The notes beneath the pieces were generated by a model. The model ran no database searches and was not told the origin of the DNA. It saw only the letters and a program-made list of their open reading frames with translations. A program made the translations under genes and the position numbers. A stretch of DNA of 32,670 nucleotides from Ilumatobacter nonamiensis YM16-303 (GTDB taxonomy: Bacteria > Actinomycetota > Acidimicrobiia > Acidimicrobiales > Ilumatobacteraceae): the NCBI RefSeq assembly GCF_000350145.1, contig NZ_BAOL01000026.1:1-32670 (forward strand), written 5' to 3'. Position 1 is the first letter of the stretch. Each line of letters begins with the position of its first letter. Positions 1 to 8,371 of this stretch are shown in pieces.

Positions 1-344
1 GCGTTGATCGATGAGTCGGTGAGCTGCGGTGCGGCCGGGGTGGTCGCCTCGGCGTCGGCGGCTGCCTGGAGTCGTGCGGTCTCGGCCGCCTGAGCGCTGG
101 ACGCCGTCTCGGACCCCGAGCCGGAATCGTTCGTCGTCGCGAACAGGACGAGCGCCACCGCGCCGGCGATCACGGCACCGGCGATGCCGACCCGCCGCCA
201 CTTGTTCGGCGGGTGGCCGCCTGCGTCGGTGGGTTCCCGCCGGTCGACCGCTGGGTCGTCCGGCGGTCGCACGGGGGCGGTGGTCCCCCGGAGCAGAGCG
301 CCGAAGTCGTTCGTGAGACTCGGTGAATCGGAGTAGATGGTCAT
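1..344 (-). CDS. Partial hypothetical single-pass membrane protein (N-terminal part)
   Basis: This leftward reading frame starts at ATG 344-342 and runs open off the window's left edge, so only about 114 residues are visible. It begins MTIYSDSPSLTNDFG, followed by a Pro/Asp/Arg-rich, presumably cytoplasmic stretch to about residue 50. A basic KWRR precedes one hydrophobic segment (about residues 53-70, VGIAGAVIAGAVALVLF). An Ala/Ser/Glu-rich linker follows, presumably extracellular. An AGGGAG ribosome-binding site lies about 10 bases upstream of the ATG, one of the few clear Shine-Dalgarno signals in the window. The gene diverges from the large regulator at 557. The architecture (short cytoplasmic tail, one membrane segment, outside domain off-window) is common in actinobacterial sensors and anti-sigma-like proteins, but no family is recognisable and no function is assigned. 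Confidence 0.7.
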   Translation of the reverse strand, partial: MTIYSDSPSLTNDFGALLRGTTAPVRPPDDPAVDRREPTDAGGHPPNKWRRVGIAGAVIAGAVALVLFATTNDSGSGSETASSAQAAETARLQAAADAEATTPAAPQLTDSSIN

Positions 345-556
345 GGTGAAGGTTCTCCCTGTGCGGTCCGCATCCCGATGGATGAGGTCGTTGGGACCAT
401 CGTCGGGTTCCTCGGTGTGCATTGGGTGAGCGAACGATGTGCTCCGGTGAGCGCACGGCGTGTCCTGGATCACGTGGACGACGTGGGCCAACGCTGTCAA
501 CATGACCATGAGACTGCCTGTCGCGGCGGGGGCCCCACGGGTGGACAGGGGGCGAC

Positions 557-3500
557 GTGTGGGCCGAGACGGCAGAATCGTTACAGGACCCGGGCGACGT
601 TCTCACGTCCGTTCGCCTGCTGGGCCCCACGAGGGTGCGGGTCGACGGCGCCGAGGTCGTCGTCAGCGCGCCGCGTCAGCGAGCCGTTCTGGCGTACCTC
701 GCGACGGCCGAAGGTGAGGCGGTGCCCGCCGACCGCATCCTGGAAGCTGTCTGGGGTGACGACCTCCCGACGACCGGCGTGCGCGCCGTCGCATTTCACA
801 TCTCGCGGCTCCGATCGCTCCTCGATCCACGGGGGGACCGAACGACGACGCTGATCGAGACCTCTGCGGCCGGGTACCGCCTCGCGTTCGACCGCCACGC
901 GATCGACGTGCACCGATTCCACGACTCTGTCGATCGAGCGCGCCATCAACTCCCGCACGACCCAGGTGGTTGCGAACGTCGTCTCGTCGACGCGCTGTCG
1001 TGGTGGCGTGGGAGACCGTTCGCCGACCTGGGCGACGAGCCCTTCGTCGACGACGAAGCACGCCGACTCGAGCGGGCACGATCGTCGGCTCGGCGGATGC
1101 TGGCCGAGGCACGAATGGCGCTCGGCCGCCACCAGGACGTCATCGTCGACCTGTTCGAACTGGTCGAGGCGGAACCGCTCGACGAAGGGCACGTGCGGCT
1201 GCTGATGATCGCGCTCCAGCGATCGAATCGGCCCGCGGACGGTCTGCGGGCGTACGGTGAGCTCCGGATTCGACTCGGCGACGAGTTGGGGATCGAGCCC
1301 TCACCCGACCTGCAGCAACTTCAACAGCAACTGCTCGTCGGTGAGGCCGTGCCCGGAGAACGCCACGCGGTGCGGCAATCGCCACGCTCGAGCCTTCCGG
1401 TCGCGATGACCTCATTCGTCGGACGCGTCGAGGAGGTCGAGGCATTGGGCGCGCTGATCGGTGCGAATCGCGTCGTCACCCTGTGCGGGTTCGGCGGGCT
1501 CGGGAAGACCCGGCTGGCGCAGGAGGCAGCGCGGTTCGTCGAGGGCGGCGACGCGGGTGGCGTCCACTTCGTCGATCTGACACTCGCCACCACGCCGGAG
1601 GATCTGGCCGACACGGTGCTGACGGCCATCGGTGGGTCGGCAACGGACGAGCATGATTCGGTCTCCGACCTGTTGCGCACGCTGACCGGTCTCGACCTGC
1701 TGCTCGTGCTCGACAACTGTGAGCATCTGATCGACGGGGTGGCCGACCTGGTCGCTCGGATGTGTCGGGCGATTCCGGGTGTGCGCGTCCTCGCGACGAG
1801 TCGTGAGCCCCTCGGACTCGACGGCGAGACGGTGTGGTCGATGCGCCCGCTCGTCGAGTCCGACGCGGTGCAACTCTTCAGAGCTCGCGCGGGCACGGCC
1901 GCTCCCGACCCGGCGGTGGAGGGCGCCGACGAGGAGATTCACCGCCTGTGTGGACGGTTGGACGGAATCCCGCTCGCGATCGAACTGGCGGCTTCACAGC
2001 TCGCGGTGATGACCGTCGGGCAGATCGAGCAGCACATGGATCAGCAACTCGACGCTCTGACCGCACACCGTGGGGATGCTCGCCGTCGGTCGCTGCACGC
2101 AGTGATCGCATCGAGCTGCGGCTTGCGCGCGGATGGTGACCAGATGTTGCTCGCCCGGCTCTCGGTCTGCCCCTCGGGGTTCGACCTCGACGCCGCGTTC
2201 GCGCTCGCCGGGAGCGATGCCGGGCACCACAACGAGGTCGTCGACGGGTTGCGTCGACTGGCGGATTGCTCGCTGGTGGTCGTCACCGACGACGCCGACA
2301 CACGTCGGTTCCGCATCCTGGCCGCCGTGCGCGGGGTCGCTCAGGAGCGCATCGACCCCGCCGAGCTCGATGCGGCGCGTCAACGGCACGCCGAGCACTA
2401 TGCGGCGGTCGCCGGCACCGTCTTCGACTTGTGGATCCAGGATCAGGAAGCGATGTTGCGCCTCGGCGATCTGGAGGTCGGCAACCTGCGCGCGGCGATG
2501 GCGTGGGCCTTCGAGCACGACCGCGTGCAACTCGGGCTCGCGATCACCCGCGGGGCGCGCATGTACTTCTGGTCGCGACGCATGCACCGTGAGAACATCC
2601 GGTGGATGCTCACGGGGATCGAGCTCGGCATCGCCGACGGTCCGGATGGGAGATCGAATGGTGCAGGGGACGCCGTCGAGGTCCTCGACGCCGCAGCGAT
2701 CGTGCTGATCGAAGCCCACAACGTGGGTGATGTGCGGGCGATCGAGGCCGCGCTCCCATTGGTCGAGCGAGGGCTCGACCGCATCGAGGAACCGATGCTG
2801 CGCGGAAATCTGCTGTCGGCCATGGGTGCGCATCTCCAAGCGAGCGATCCGGTCGGGGCGGAACGGTTGCACGCGGACGCGTTCACGCTTCGTCGCCCGT
2901 CGGGTGTTCGTGCACTGCCATCGCTCGCCAATCGCATCGAAGCGTCGTGGAGGTCGGGCATTCTCGACGGGTCCGACGTGCTGGCATCCCTTCGACAGAT
3001 CACCGAAGCGCTCGACGTGGTTCCCGCTCTCGCCACCAAGATCGAGGCCGGCGTGGCGGCGCGTCGGGGAGACTGGGACGAGGTTCTCCGGGTCGCTCAG
3101 CTGATGCCTCCTCCCGACGCAGCGACGGAGGTGTCGGTGCAACTGCTGGTCGCCGAGGCGCTCATCGGACTCGGTCGACACGGGGAGGCTGCGGCGTGTC
3201 TGGAGGCCTTGGAGGCCGACACGGACGGCAGTCAGCGCGTCCTGTCGGATCTGTTGTGGGCGTCGCTGGAGATCGGTCGAGATCGGGACCTCGGGCGTGT
3301 GGTCGATCGACTCGGCGACCTCGTCCCGGTCGTCCACGACGACGAGCCGGTCCCGGCGGTCGCGATGCCGGTCGCGGCTCTGCTCGGTACGGCCGCCGTC
3401 GGACTCGGCGACGTCGAGTCGGCAGCCGCGCTGTTCGGGTTCGCCGACTCGGAGCAGCATCGTCTCGGCACCCGACTGCGCCCGGGTGATCGAGTGGCCG

Positions 3501-3616
3501 TCGACGACGCGGTCGAGCGATGCCGAACGGCGCTGGGCGCCGAGCAGTTCGATCGTCTGCGCGCCCACGGTGCGGCGACGCCGTGGAGTGCGCTGCCGTC
3601 ACCGACGGTCAGGTGA
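557..3616 (+). CDS. AfsR/SARP-type transcriptional regulator with BTAD and NB-ARC-like ATPase domains
   Basis: The 1019-residue protein has the AfsR-type order. An OmpR/PhoB-like winged-helix DNA-binding domain spans about residues 15-110 (VRLLGPTRVRVDG, then a recognition region near AVAFHISRLRSLL). A bacterial transcriptional activation domain spans about 115-265 and ends GDELGIEPSPDLQQLQQQLL. A STAND/NB-ARC ATPase follows, with P-loop GFGGLGKT at 311-318, Walker B LLLVLDNCEHL, and GIPLAIELAA matching the GLPL motif. The rest is helical and TPR-like. Family knowledge: such proteins are ATP-dependent activators, often of secondary metabolism or stress genes, but no target cluster is next to this one. 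The GTG start at 557 follows a purine-rich AGGGGGC. The last 8 bases overlap the end of the convergent MFS gene. Length is normal for an AfsR-like protein; the effector is unknown. Confidence 0.9.
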   Translation: MWAETAESLQDPGDVLTSVRLLGPTRVRVDGAEVVVSAPRQRAVLAYLATAEGEAVPADRILEAVWGDDLPTTGVRAVAFHISRLRSLLDPRGDRTTTLIETSAAGYRLAFDRHAIDVHRFHDSVDRARHQLPHDPGGCERRLVDALSWWRGRPFADLGDEPFVDDEARRLERARSSARRMLAEARMALGRHQDVIVDLFELVEAEPLDEGHVRLLMIALQRSNRPADGLRAYGELRIRLGDELGIEPSPDLQQLQQQLLVGEAVPGERHAVRQSPRSSLPVAMTSFVGRVEEVEALGALIGANRVVTLCGFGGLGKTRLAQEAARFVEGGDAGGVHFVDLTLATTPEDLADTVLTAIGGSATDEHDSVSDLLRTLTGLDLLLVLDNCEHLIDGVADLVARMCRAIPGVRVLATSREPLGLDGETVWSMRPLVESDAVQLFRARAGTAAPDPAVEGADEEIHRLCGRLDGIPLAIELAASQLAVMTVGQIEQHMDQQLDALTAHRGDARRRSLHAVIASSCGLRADGDQMLLARLSVCPSGFDLDAAFALAGSDAGHHNEVVDGLRRLADCSLVVVTDDADTRRFRILAAVRGVAQERIDPAELDAARQRHAEHYAAVAGTVFDLWIQDQEAMLRLGDLEVGNLRAAMAWAFEHDRVQLGLAITRGARMYFWSRRMHRENIRWMLTGIELGIADGPDGRSNGAGDAVEVLDAAAIVLIEAHNVGDVRAIEAALPLVERGLDRIEEPMLRGNLLSAMGAHLQASDPVGAERLHADAFTLRRPSGVRALPSLANRIEASWRSGILDGSDVLASLRQITEALDVVPALATKIEAGVAARRGDWDEVLRVAQLMPPPDAATEVSVQLLVAEALIGLGRHGEAAACLEALEADTDGSQRVLSDLLWASLEIGRDRDLGRVVDRLGDLVPVVHDDEPVPAVAMPVAALLGTAAVGLGDVESAAALFGFADSEQHRLGTRLRPGDRVAVDDAVERCRTALGAEQFDRLRAHGAATPWSALPSPTVR

Positions 3617-4898
3617 CGACGGCGACTCTCGTCGGTGCGTCGTGGTCGTGATGATCGGTCGCGAGTTCGGGCGAGCGGCGGCGCACGACCGTCACCGTGA
3701 TCCATGACCCGAAGCACAGCAGCGCCACGCCGACCGAGAACCCCGTCGTCGAATCGGTCACCCGACTGCTGACGAGGGTGCCGAGCACGGCTCCGCCGGC
3801 CATGCGTGCGGCACCCGAGAGCGCCGATGCCGTTCCGGCGAGGTGACCGACGGGAGTCAGTGCAGCGGTGTTGAGGTTCGGCATCAGAAACAGGAACGAA
3901 CCCAACGTCAAGCCGAGCAGCGGCATGTACAGCCAGAAATTCGGGTGCCCGTTGCTGACGACCGACAGCAGAACCGACAGCGCGGTGAGCGGCAGCAGCA
4001 CCATGAACACGCCGTTCACCAGGCGGTGGATACCGACCCGTTCGACGACTCGACCGTTGACGATGGCGCCCGCAGCGAACAGGGTCGCGACCAGGCCGAA
4101 GATGATCGGGAACTGGGCCTCACGATCGAACACGTCAGCGATCAGCAACTCGCTGCTCGCGAGATACGCCGTGAAGACGCCCTGCAGGAAGATCGTCGCG
4201 ATCGTGTAGCCGGCGGTCACCCGAGTGCGCGCCACCTCGGTGTAGCCGCGCACCGTCGACCCGACGCTGAGCGGCCGGCGGTTCGCCGGATCGAGCGTCT
4301 CGCGCAGGCGCAGGCTCCAGAGGGTGATCAACACGGCGCACACCGCGCAGAACCAGAACACCGAGCGCCACGGCAACACGGCGATGATCCCGGTCCCGAC
4401 GGTCGGTGCCAGGACGGGTACGAGCATGAACACGGCCATCACCTGCGACATCGCAGCGGCCATCGCGGCGCCCTCGAAACGGTCGCGCACGATCGCCGTG
4501 GCCACGACGCGGGATCCGGCGGCCCCGATGCCCCAGACGAACCGGCTGAGCAGGAGCAGTTCGAAGGTCGGTGCGAGGGCGGAGCCGATCGCTCCGACCA
4601 GGTAGATCGCGCCACCGAGGTACAGAACCGGCTTGCGACCGAAGCGGTCGGCGAGCGGCCCGTAGACGAGTTGGGCCACGGCGAGTCCGAGGAAGAAGAC
4701 CGTGATCACCTTGCCGGTCTCGGGTGAGCCGGCACCGAGGTCGTAGGCCTCGCGGATGTCGTCGAACGCCGGCAGCATCAGGTCGATGCCGAGCGCCATC
4801 AGCGCCATGATCGCCGACACGAGCGTCAGCAGTTCCCGCTGGCTCATCCGATACTGCGTCGGCGACCCCGGCGGGACGACAGGCGCGGAAGAGGTCAC
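3609..4898 (-). CDS. MFS drug/metabolite exporter, Bcr/CflA-like
   Basis: This 429-residue protein is very hydrophobic, with about 12 predicted membrane segments. It carries the major facilitator motif A between segments 2 and 3 (GPLADRFGRKP). The early sequence (ALGIDLMLPAFDDIREAYDL, then GKVITVFFLGLAVAQLVYG) resembles the Bcr/CflA subgroup of proton-driven 14-spanner/12-spanner drug exporters. Family knowledge: these transporters expel bicyclomycin, chloramphenicol or small metabolites; the substrate here is unknown. The GTG start at 4898 is favoured because a TAGGTT -10 hexamer ends 6 bases upstream, indicating a leaderless mRNA. The gene converges on, and overlaps by 8 bases, the AfsR-like regulator; co-regulation cannot be inferred from that arrangement. 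Confidence 0.88.
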   Translation of the reverse strand: MTSSAPVVPPGSPTQYRMSQRELLTLVSAIMALMALGIDLMLPAFDDIREAYDLGAGSPETGKVITVFFLGLAVAQLVYGPLADRFGRKPVLYLGGAIYLVGAIGSALAPTFELLLLSRFVWGIGAAGSRVVATAIVRDRFEGAAMAAAMSQVMAVFMLVPVLAPTVGTGIIAVLPWRSVFWFCAVCAVLITLWSLRLRETLDPANRRPLSVGSTVRGYTEVARTRVTAGYTIATIFLQGVFTAYLASSELLIADVFDREAQFPIIFGLVATLFAAGAIVNGRVVERVGIHRLVNGVFMVLLPLTALSVLLSVVSNGHPNFWLYMPLLGLTLGSFLFLMPNLNTAALTPVGHLAGTASALSGAARMAGGAVLGTLVSSRVTDSTTGFSVGVALLCFGSWITVTVVRRRSPELATDHHDHDAPTRVAVVT

Positions 4899-4904
4899 TC
4901 GACG

Positions 4905-4910
4905 AACCTA
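4905..4910 (-). promoter_or_regulatory. -10 element of leaderless promoter for the MFS exporter
   Basis: TAGGTT on the minus strand ends 6 bases before the GTG start. No Shine-Dalgarno is present, so transcription probably begins at or next to the start codon. Confidence 0.55.
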
Positions 4911-5002
4911 TCGGTCGGCACCTCGCCGCTCTTCAGCGGTTGTTCAGACGGACGTCACAGTCCGTTCACCCCGACGGGCCGACGTCGAGGGCTTGGATTC
5001 GG

Positions 5003-5722
5003 TCAGCTCACCGCGACGCGGCAGCCGATCTCCATCATCTGGTCGACGCCGCGCTTGAGTTCGTCGTCGCTGATCCGAACGGCGTCACCGTCGGCTTCAC
5101 CGATCATGTCGCTCACGGTCATCAGCGCAAGCGCCTCCATGTTCTTGAGCCCGGCAACCGTGTACATCATGGCCGCTTCCATCTCGACGGCGAGCAGACC
5201 GAGCCCCTTCCAGAGCGTGAACTTCTCCCAGTCCGGTTCGTAGAAGAGACCCGACGTGACGATCGAGCCGACATGGACCTGGCCCATCGACCCTTCCCGC
5301 GTCAGTCGGACCGCGGTCTCTGCGAGGTGGAACGTCGCGGTCGGCGCGATGCAGTCCATTTTCGAGAGTTGGCGCGGTGCGTGATCCTCGGCCGCAGCGC
5401 TGAGCGCGATGACCGTGTCACCCATCCCCATGCCGTCGGCCAGCCCGCCGCACGTGCCGACACGGATCAGGCGCTGGACGCCGAGTTGCGCGAGTTCCTC
5501 GAACACGATTCCCGCCGACGGGGCTCCCATCCCGGTGGTCTGGACGCTGATCGGTTTGCCTTCGAAGGTTCCGGTGAAGCCGAGCATTCCGCGAACGTCG
5601 TTGACCTTGCGGTATCCCTCGTCGAAGAACGTGTCCGCGATGTACTGGGCACGCACCGGGTCGCCGGGACACAGGACGTTGGGTGCGTAGTCGCCGGGCT
5701 CGGCACGAAGGTGAATCGCCAT
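5003..5722 (-). CDS. deoD: Purine-nucleoside phosphorylase, DeoD type (NP-I family)
   Basis: The protein is 239 residues, the same length as E. coli DeoD, and follows its plan. It has the phosphate/nucleoside-binding LCPGDPVRAQYIAD near residue 20 and the VRGMLGFTGTFEGK segment. It also has MGAPSAGI and VGTCGG (phosphate-binding loop), LAVEMEAAMMY (the ribose-binding Glu region) and TVSDMI, with Asp205 matching the catalytic Asp204. Family knowledge: hexameric NP-I enzymes convert purine (deoxy)nucleosides plus phosphate to base plus (deoxy)ribose-1-phosphate, serving salvage in the cytosol. The active-site stretch after VSD (GEADGDAVR) differs from the E. coli RTHEQ version, so substrate preference may differ. 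The ATG start has a TAGTCT -10 seven bases upstream and looks leaderless. Confidence 0.9.
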   Translation of the reverse strand: MAIHLRAEPGDYAPNVLCPGDPVRAQYIADTFFDEGYRKVNDVRGMLGFTGTFEGKPISVQTTGMGAPSAGIVFEELAQLGVQRLIRVGTCGGLADGMGMGDTVIALSAAAEDHAPRQLSKMDCIAPTATFHLAETAVRLTREGSMGQVHVGSIVTSGLFYEPDWEKFTLWKGLGLLAVEMEAAMMYTVAGLKNMEALALMTVSDMIGEADGDAVRISDDELKRGVDQMMEIGCRVAVS

Positions 5723-5729
5723 TGGCTGG

Positions 5730-5735
5730 AGACTA
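5730..5735 (-). promoter_or_regulatory. -10 element of leaderless promoter for deoD
   Basis: TAGTCT on the minus strand, 7 bases before the ATG; no ribosome-binding site is visible. Confidence 0.55.
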
Positions 5736-5765
5736 CGCGGTACGGATCGTCGGCCCGCAGTGCGT

Positions 5766-6245
5766 CTACCGGGCCCGACGCACCATCGTCGTCGAGCCGT
5801 TCGTGCTGTCGTGGACCACGAAGCCGAGGGATCGGTACAGGTGCGCTGCCGAGACGTTCTCGTCGTCGACGCTCAGGCTCATCGTGGGATTTCGGTCGAG
5901 GAGGTCGCCGAGCAGACGACGTCCGACGCCGCGGCGCCGCCATTCGGACCGAACGGCCATCCCGAGTTCGGGGATGTCGTCGGAGACGTACCCGTAGCCG
6001 GGGTCGAGTGAGTCGAGCCGACGGCACCAGGCCGCTCCCACCGGCACGCCTCCCGACTCTGCGAGCTGAGCATCGTCGCCGTCTCGCTGCCCGAAATCGG
6101 TGAGGTAGTGGGCGATCTCGGGGCGGTCGAGCACGTTTCGTGCGAACGGTTGGCCCCCGTCTCGGACGTGGAGCGACTCGAAGAGCATGTCCCACAGGAA
6201 CGGCACGTCGGCGGTGCGCCACGGTCGGCAGGTCGCCCCGTTCAC
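5766..6245 (-). CDS. GNAT-family N-acetyltransferase
   Basis: From GTG 6245 this gives a 159-residue protein of normal GNAT length. The frame stays open upstream into the glycosylase gene, but residues before VNGATCRPWRTADVPFLW do not look like GNAT sequence, so the longer start is rejected. Motif A is clear: LGMAVRSEWRRRGVGRRLLGDLL, with the acetyl-CoA pyrophosphate-binding RRRGVG loop. The C-terminal NVSAAHLYRSLGFVVH is the motif B region. Family knowledge: the enzyme would transfer an acetyl group from acetyl-CoA to an amine; the acceptor cannot be read from sequence. The start lies 8 bases after the stop of the upstream DNA glycosylase on the same strand, so the two are probably co-transcribed. 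A functional link to DNA repair is only a guess. Confidence 0.82.
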   Translation of the reverse strand: MNGATCRPWRTADVPFLWDMLFESLHVRDGGQPFARNVLDRPEIAHYLTDFGQRDGDDAQLAESGGVPVGAAWCRRLDSLDPGYGYVSDDIPELGMAVRSEWRRRGVGRRLLGDLLDRNPTMSLSVDDENVSAAHLYRSLGFVVHDSTNGSTTMVRRAR

Positions 6246-6253
6246 TGCCGTCT

Positions 6254-7132
6254 CTACTTCAGGAACTTGCTGGTCGTGTTGTCGGCGAGGATCTTCCCGC
6301 CGGTCTGGCAGGTCGGGCAGTAATTGACGGTGTAGCCCGAGTACTCGACCGCGCGGATGGTGTCGGGACCGTGTTCGTCGGATCGTGGGCACTCGTCGTC
6401 GGTTCGGTTGTGGACCGCGCTGGTGCGTTGCTTCGACGAACTCATCTCGTCGCGCTCGCGTTCCTCGGCCAATCCGTCCTCGACGCAGGTGGCGATCGCC
6501 GCGGCGACGACCTCGGCACCGTCGGCACCCAGTGACTTCGTGGTGGCGAACGGCGACACCCGTGCCGTCCAGCAGATCTCGTTCGCCAGTCGTCGTCCGA
6601 TGCCTGCGATCATCCGCTGGTCGCGCAGGAAGCCGTGCACGCGCATCGACTTCTCGGCGAACCGGGCCGCGAGTTCGTCGGCGGTGATTCCGGCGGCCTC
6701 CGGTCCGAGTTTGTCGACCGGGGGAGTGGCGTCGACCTCACCCGCAGCGACACACCACACGCCCGCTCGTCGTTCCTTGCCCTGTTCGGTGAGGAGCAGT
6801 GCGGTCTCGTCGCCCGAACCGTCGTCGCCTTCGATGGGTTCGAACACGAAGCGAGCCTGTCCGCCACGCGGTTTCGCGGACAGCTTCGTGTCGGCGAGCA
6901 ACCGTCCGCCCTGCATCAGGTGGATGACGAACGTGATCGGCTCGAAGCGGAGAAGCAGATATTTGCCCCGGCGACCGACCGACTGGAGCGCGAAGCCGTA
7001 CGCCGCGTCCGGTGCCGGGACGGCCGTCTTGAGGGCCGTGAAGTTGAACGGTACGAACTTCGTGAGGACCCGACCGCCGAACTGTGCCTCCAGACGTTCC
7101 GCGTGCGCCTCGATCTCGGGCATCTCGGGCAT
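6254..7132 (-). CDS. Fpg/Nei-family DNA glycosylase with atypical zinc finger
   Basis: This 292-residue protein has the Fpg/Nei fold. The N-terminus MPEMPEIEAHAERL supplies the catalytic Pro2 and Glu3 (counting Met), and GRRGKYLLL supplies the conserved Lys57. GIGRRLANEICWTARVSP is the helix-two-turns-helix DNA-binding motif. Family knowledge: these bifunctional glycosylases/AP lyases excise oxidised bases. The C-terminal zinc finger is unusual. The second CxxC is intact (C272, C275) but the first reads CPRS (C248, S251), with His254 as a possible substitute ligand. The Arg that normally precedes the second CxxC and contacts DNA is also absent (YSGYTVNYC). The ending TGGKILADNTTSKFLK resembles an actinobacterial subgroup from memory. 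Neither fpg nor nei is assigned because substrate preference is open. The -10 TAGGTT lies 6 bases upstream; the GNAT gene follows 8 bases after the stop. Confidence 0.88.
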   Translation of the reverse strand: MPEMPEIEAHAERLEAQFGGRVLTKFVPFNFTALKTAVPAPDAAYGFALQSVGRRGKYLLLRFEPITFVIHLMQGGRLLADTKLSAKPRGGQARFVFEPIEGDDGSGDETALLLTEQGKERRAGVWCVAAGEVDATPPVDKLGPEAAGITADELAARFAEKSMRVHGFLRDQRMIAGIGRRLANEICWTARVSPFATTKSLGADGAEVVAAAIATCVEDGLAEERERDEMSSSKQRTSAVHNRTDDECPRSDEHGPDTIRAVEYSGYTVNYCPTCQTGGKILADNTTSKFLK

Positions 7133-7138
7133 GGGCGA

Positions 7139-7144
7139 AACCTA
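7139..7144 (-). promoter_or_regulatory. -10 element of leaderless promoter for the DNA glycosylase-GNAT pair
   Basis: TAGGTT on the minus strand, 6 bases before the ATG of the glycosylase. Confidence 0.55.
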
Positions 7145-7202
7145 GTCGCGCGCTGCAGGGATGGCTTCGCCGTTGTTGCCTGGTCGGACGCGTTCGGTGA
7201 CG

Positions 7203-7631
7203 CTAGACGTAGTCGGTGCGCTGGCTGACCGTTGTGAAGACCGCGTCGAGCGCGCCGAAGACGGGTTGCGAGTCGAGCAGCTTCTGCTGATCGCCGAACA
7301 GTCGAATCCGACCGCTGACGAACGCCTCTTGGCCGTTCAGGTCGCCGGTCGCCACCGCGACCGCGGTGTCCCAGTCCTGTTCCATCTTCACGTCCTCGGG
7401 GTCAGCAGGCCCGGGGCCGACCGAAGCGTCGCCGTCGCGCAACTGGACGTGATAGGTCACGTCGCCCTCGGGTCCGGAACTCACGACCTGGGTCGCGCCG
7501 ATGGTGTACTGCTTCGCGACGTCACGCATGTGGTCGCTCGCTTCCACGGCGGCACGCATCGCGTTGATCCAGTCGAGGCTGAGATAGCGCACTCGATCTC
7601 CGCCGCCGCCGGATTCGGTCGGTGATGACAT
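7203..7631 (-). CDS. Small SCP2-like (sterol carrier protein fold) protein
   Basis: The 142-residue protein starts at ATG 7631 (MSSPTESGGGGDRVRYLSLDWINAM). The frame extends further upstream but that part lies over the divergent gene and has no protein-like features. The pattern resembles the SCP2 fold: an early helix (LDWINAMRAAVEAS), paired strands (DVTYHVQLRDGDASVGPG), then MEQDWDTAVAVATGDLNGQEAFVSGRIRLFGDQQKLLD. The 'dw..a..i..G..n...a...G.i...Gd...l' run is the part usually diagnostic of SCP2. Family knowledge: SCP2 proteins bind fatty acyl-CoA or other lipids. No catalytic domain is attached. The start codon is 29 bases from the divergent gene at 7661, so the promoters must overlap. Confidence 0.72.
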   Translation of the reverse strand: MSSPTESGGGGDRVRYLSLDWINAMRAAVEASDHMRDVAKQYTIGATQVVSSGPEGDVTYHVQLRDGDASVGPGPADPEDVKMEQDWDTAVAVATGDLNGQEAFVSGRIRLFGDQQKLLDSQPVFGALDAVFTTVSQRTDYV

Positions 7632-7646
7632 GTTCGACACGTTCCG

Positions 7647-7652
7647 TAGTCT
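7647..7652 (+). promoter_or_regulatory. -10 element of leaderless promoter for the 7661 gene
   Basis: TAGTCT lies 8 bases before GTG 7661. This hexamer is the main reason for choosing that start over the longer in-frame ATG at 7622, which would overlap the divergent SCP2-like gene. Confidence 0.5.
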
Positions 7653-7660
7653 GCCTGATC

Positions 7661-8371
7661 GTGCGTCCGAACGATGGAGATGGACCGACCTCACCGTCCG
7701 ATCCGATCGCGGAGCGTTGGAGCGACACCCGCCATCCCGGAGCGGTCGAGGAATGGGTCTTCGCCGCGTGGACCCCCGATGCCGACCTCGGTGTCCTGTC
7801 GGGTCACCGCATCGTCGGGACGACCGCGTGGTACTGGGCGGCACTCGCGCGTGCGGGTCGTCCGCTCCTGCACATCACCGATTTCGAGGTGCCGGTTCGT
7901 GCCGATCCGTTCATCGTCAAAGGCGAAGCCATGTGGGCCGAGCACTTCCGCGACGCTCCGATGGAGCAATGGTCGGTCGGCAACGAGACCTACGCGTCGG
8001 CCCTCGACGATCCCGATGACGCACTCGGGCGCGCGTACGGGATTCCGACTCCGATCGCGTTCGACCTGGAGTGGTACGCCGTGGCGCAACCGACGGCGAT
8101 CGAGCACGGCTACGACCAGGCCGGGGTCGTCCACGGCGCGATCGAGATCCTCGGTGAGTCGACCACGGAGCTCGCGGAGATCCCGGCTCGTCGTTGGCAT
8201 CGCTGGATCGACGCCGGCGCCGGACGACGCCTCGGGCCGATCGCGCTGCCGCGTGCGGTCGCGCACACCGGGCTTCGCGCTCCGTTCGTCTTTCCCGACC
8301 GGACCGTGCTCGATCCGGTCCTCACCCCGTCCGGTTGGCGCTCCCTCCCACACCACTCCGGTGAGATGTGA
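7661..8371 (+). CDS. Conserved-looking hypothetical protein (236 aa)
   Basis: I do not recognise the family. The protein starts at GTG 7661 (VRPNDGDGPTSPSDP) and has no signal peptide or membrane segment. It is Trp/His/Asp-rich with a beta-strand-like rhythm: EEWVFAAWTPDADLGVLSGHR, TTAWYWAALARAG, LLHITDFEVPVR, FDLEWYAVAQP, GYDQAGVVHGAIEILG and TELAEIPARRWHRWI. The middle 'FDLEWYA ... GYDQAGVVHGxIxxxG' and 'ArRwHRW' blocks suggest a two-lobed beta-barrel, lipocalin/CrtC-like fold, but that is a guess. Codon use matches its neighbours, so the gene looks real. It is divergent from the SCP2-like gene. Its stop codon lies inside the first copy of the 8358-8462 repeat. Confidence 0.7.
   Translation: MRPNDGDGPTSPSDPIAERWSDTRHPGAVEEWVFAAWTPDADLGVLSGHRIVGTTAWYWAALARAGRPLLHITDFEVPVRADPFIVKGEAMWAEHFRDAPMEQWSVGNETYASALDDPDDALGRAYGIPTPIAFDLEWYAVAQPTAIEHGYDQAGVVHGAIEILGESTTELAEIPARRWHRWIDAGAGRRLGPIALPRAVAHTGLRAPFVFPDRTVLDPVLTPSGWRSLPHHSGEM

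Noticed and set aside
4942-4974. PHO-box-like GTTCAGACGGA-11 bases-GTTCACCCCGA upstream of the MFS gene
   Set aside because: The middle unit is degenerate, the repeats point away from the MFS gene and lie about 30 bases upstream of its -10, so the match to a working PHO box is weak.
7622-7660. A longer start (ATG 7622) for the 7661 gene
   Set aside because: It would overlap the divergent SCP2-like start and the added residues (MMTCSTRSVVCLI) look random; a -10 hexamer lies inside this stretch.
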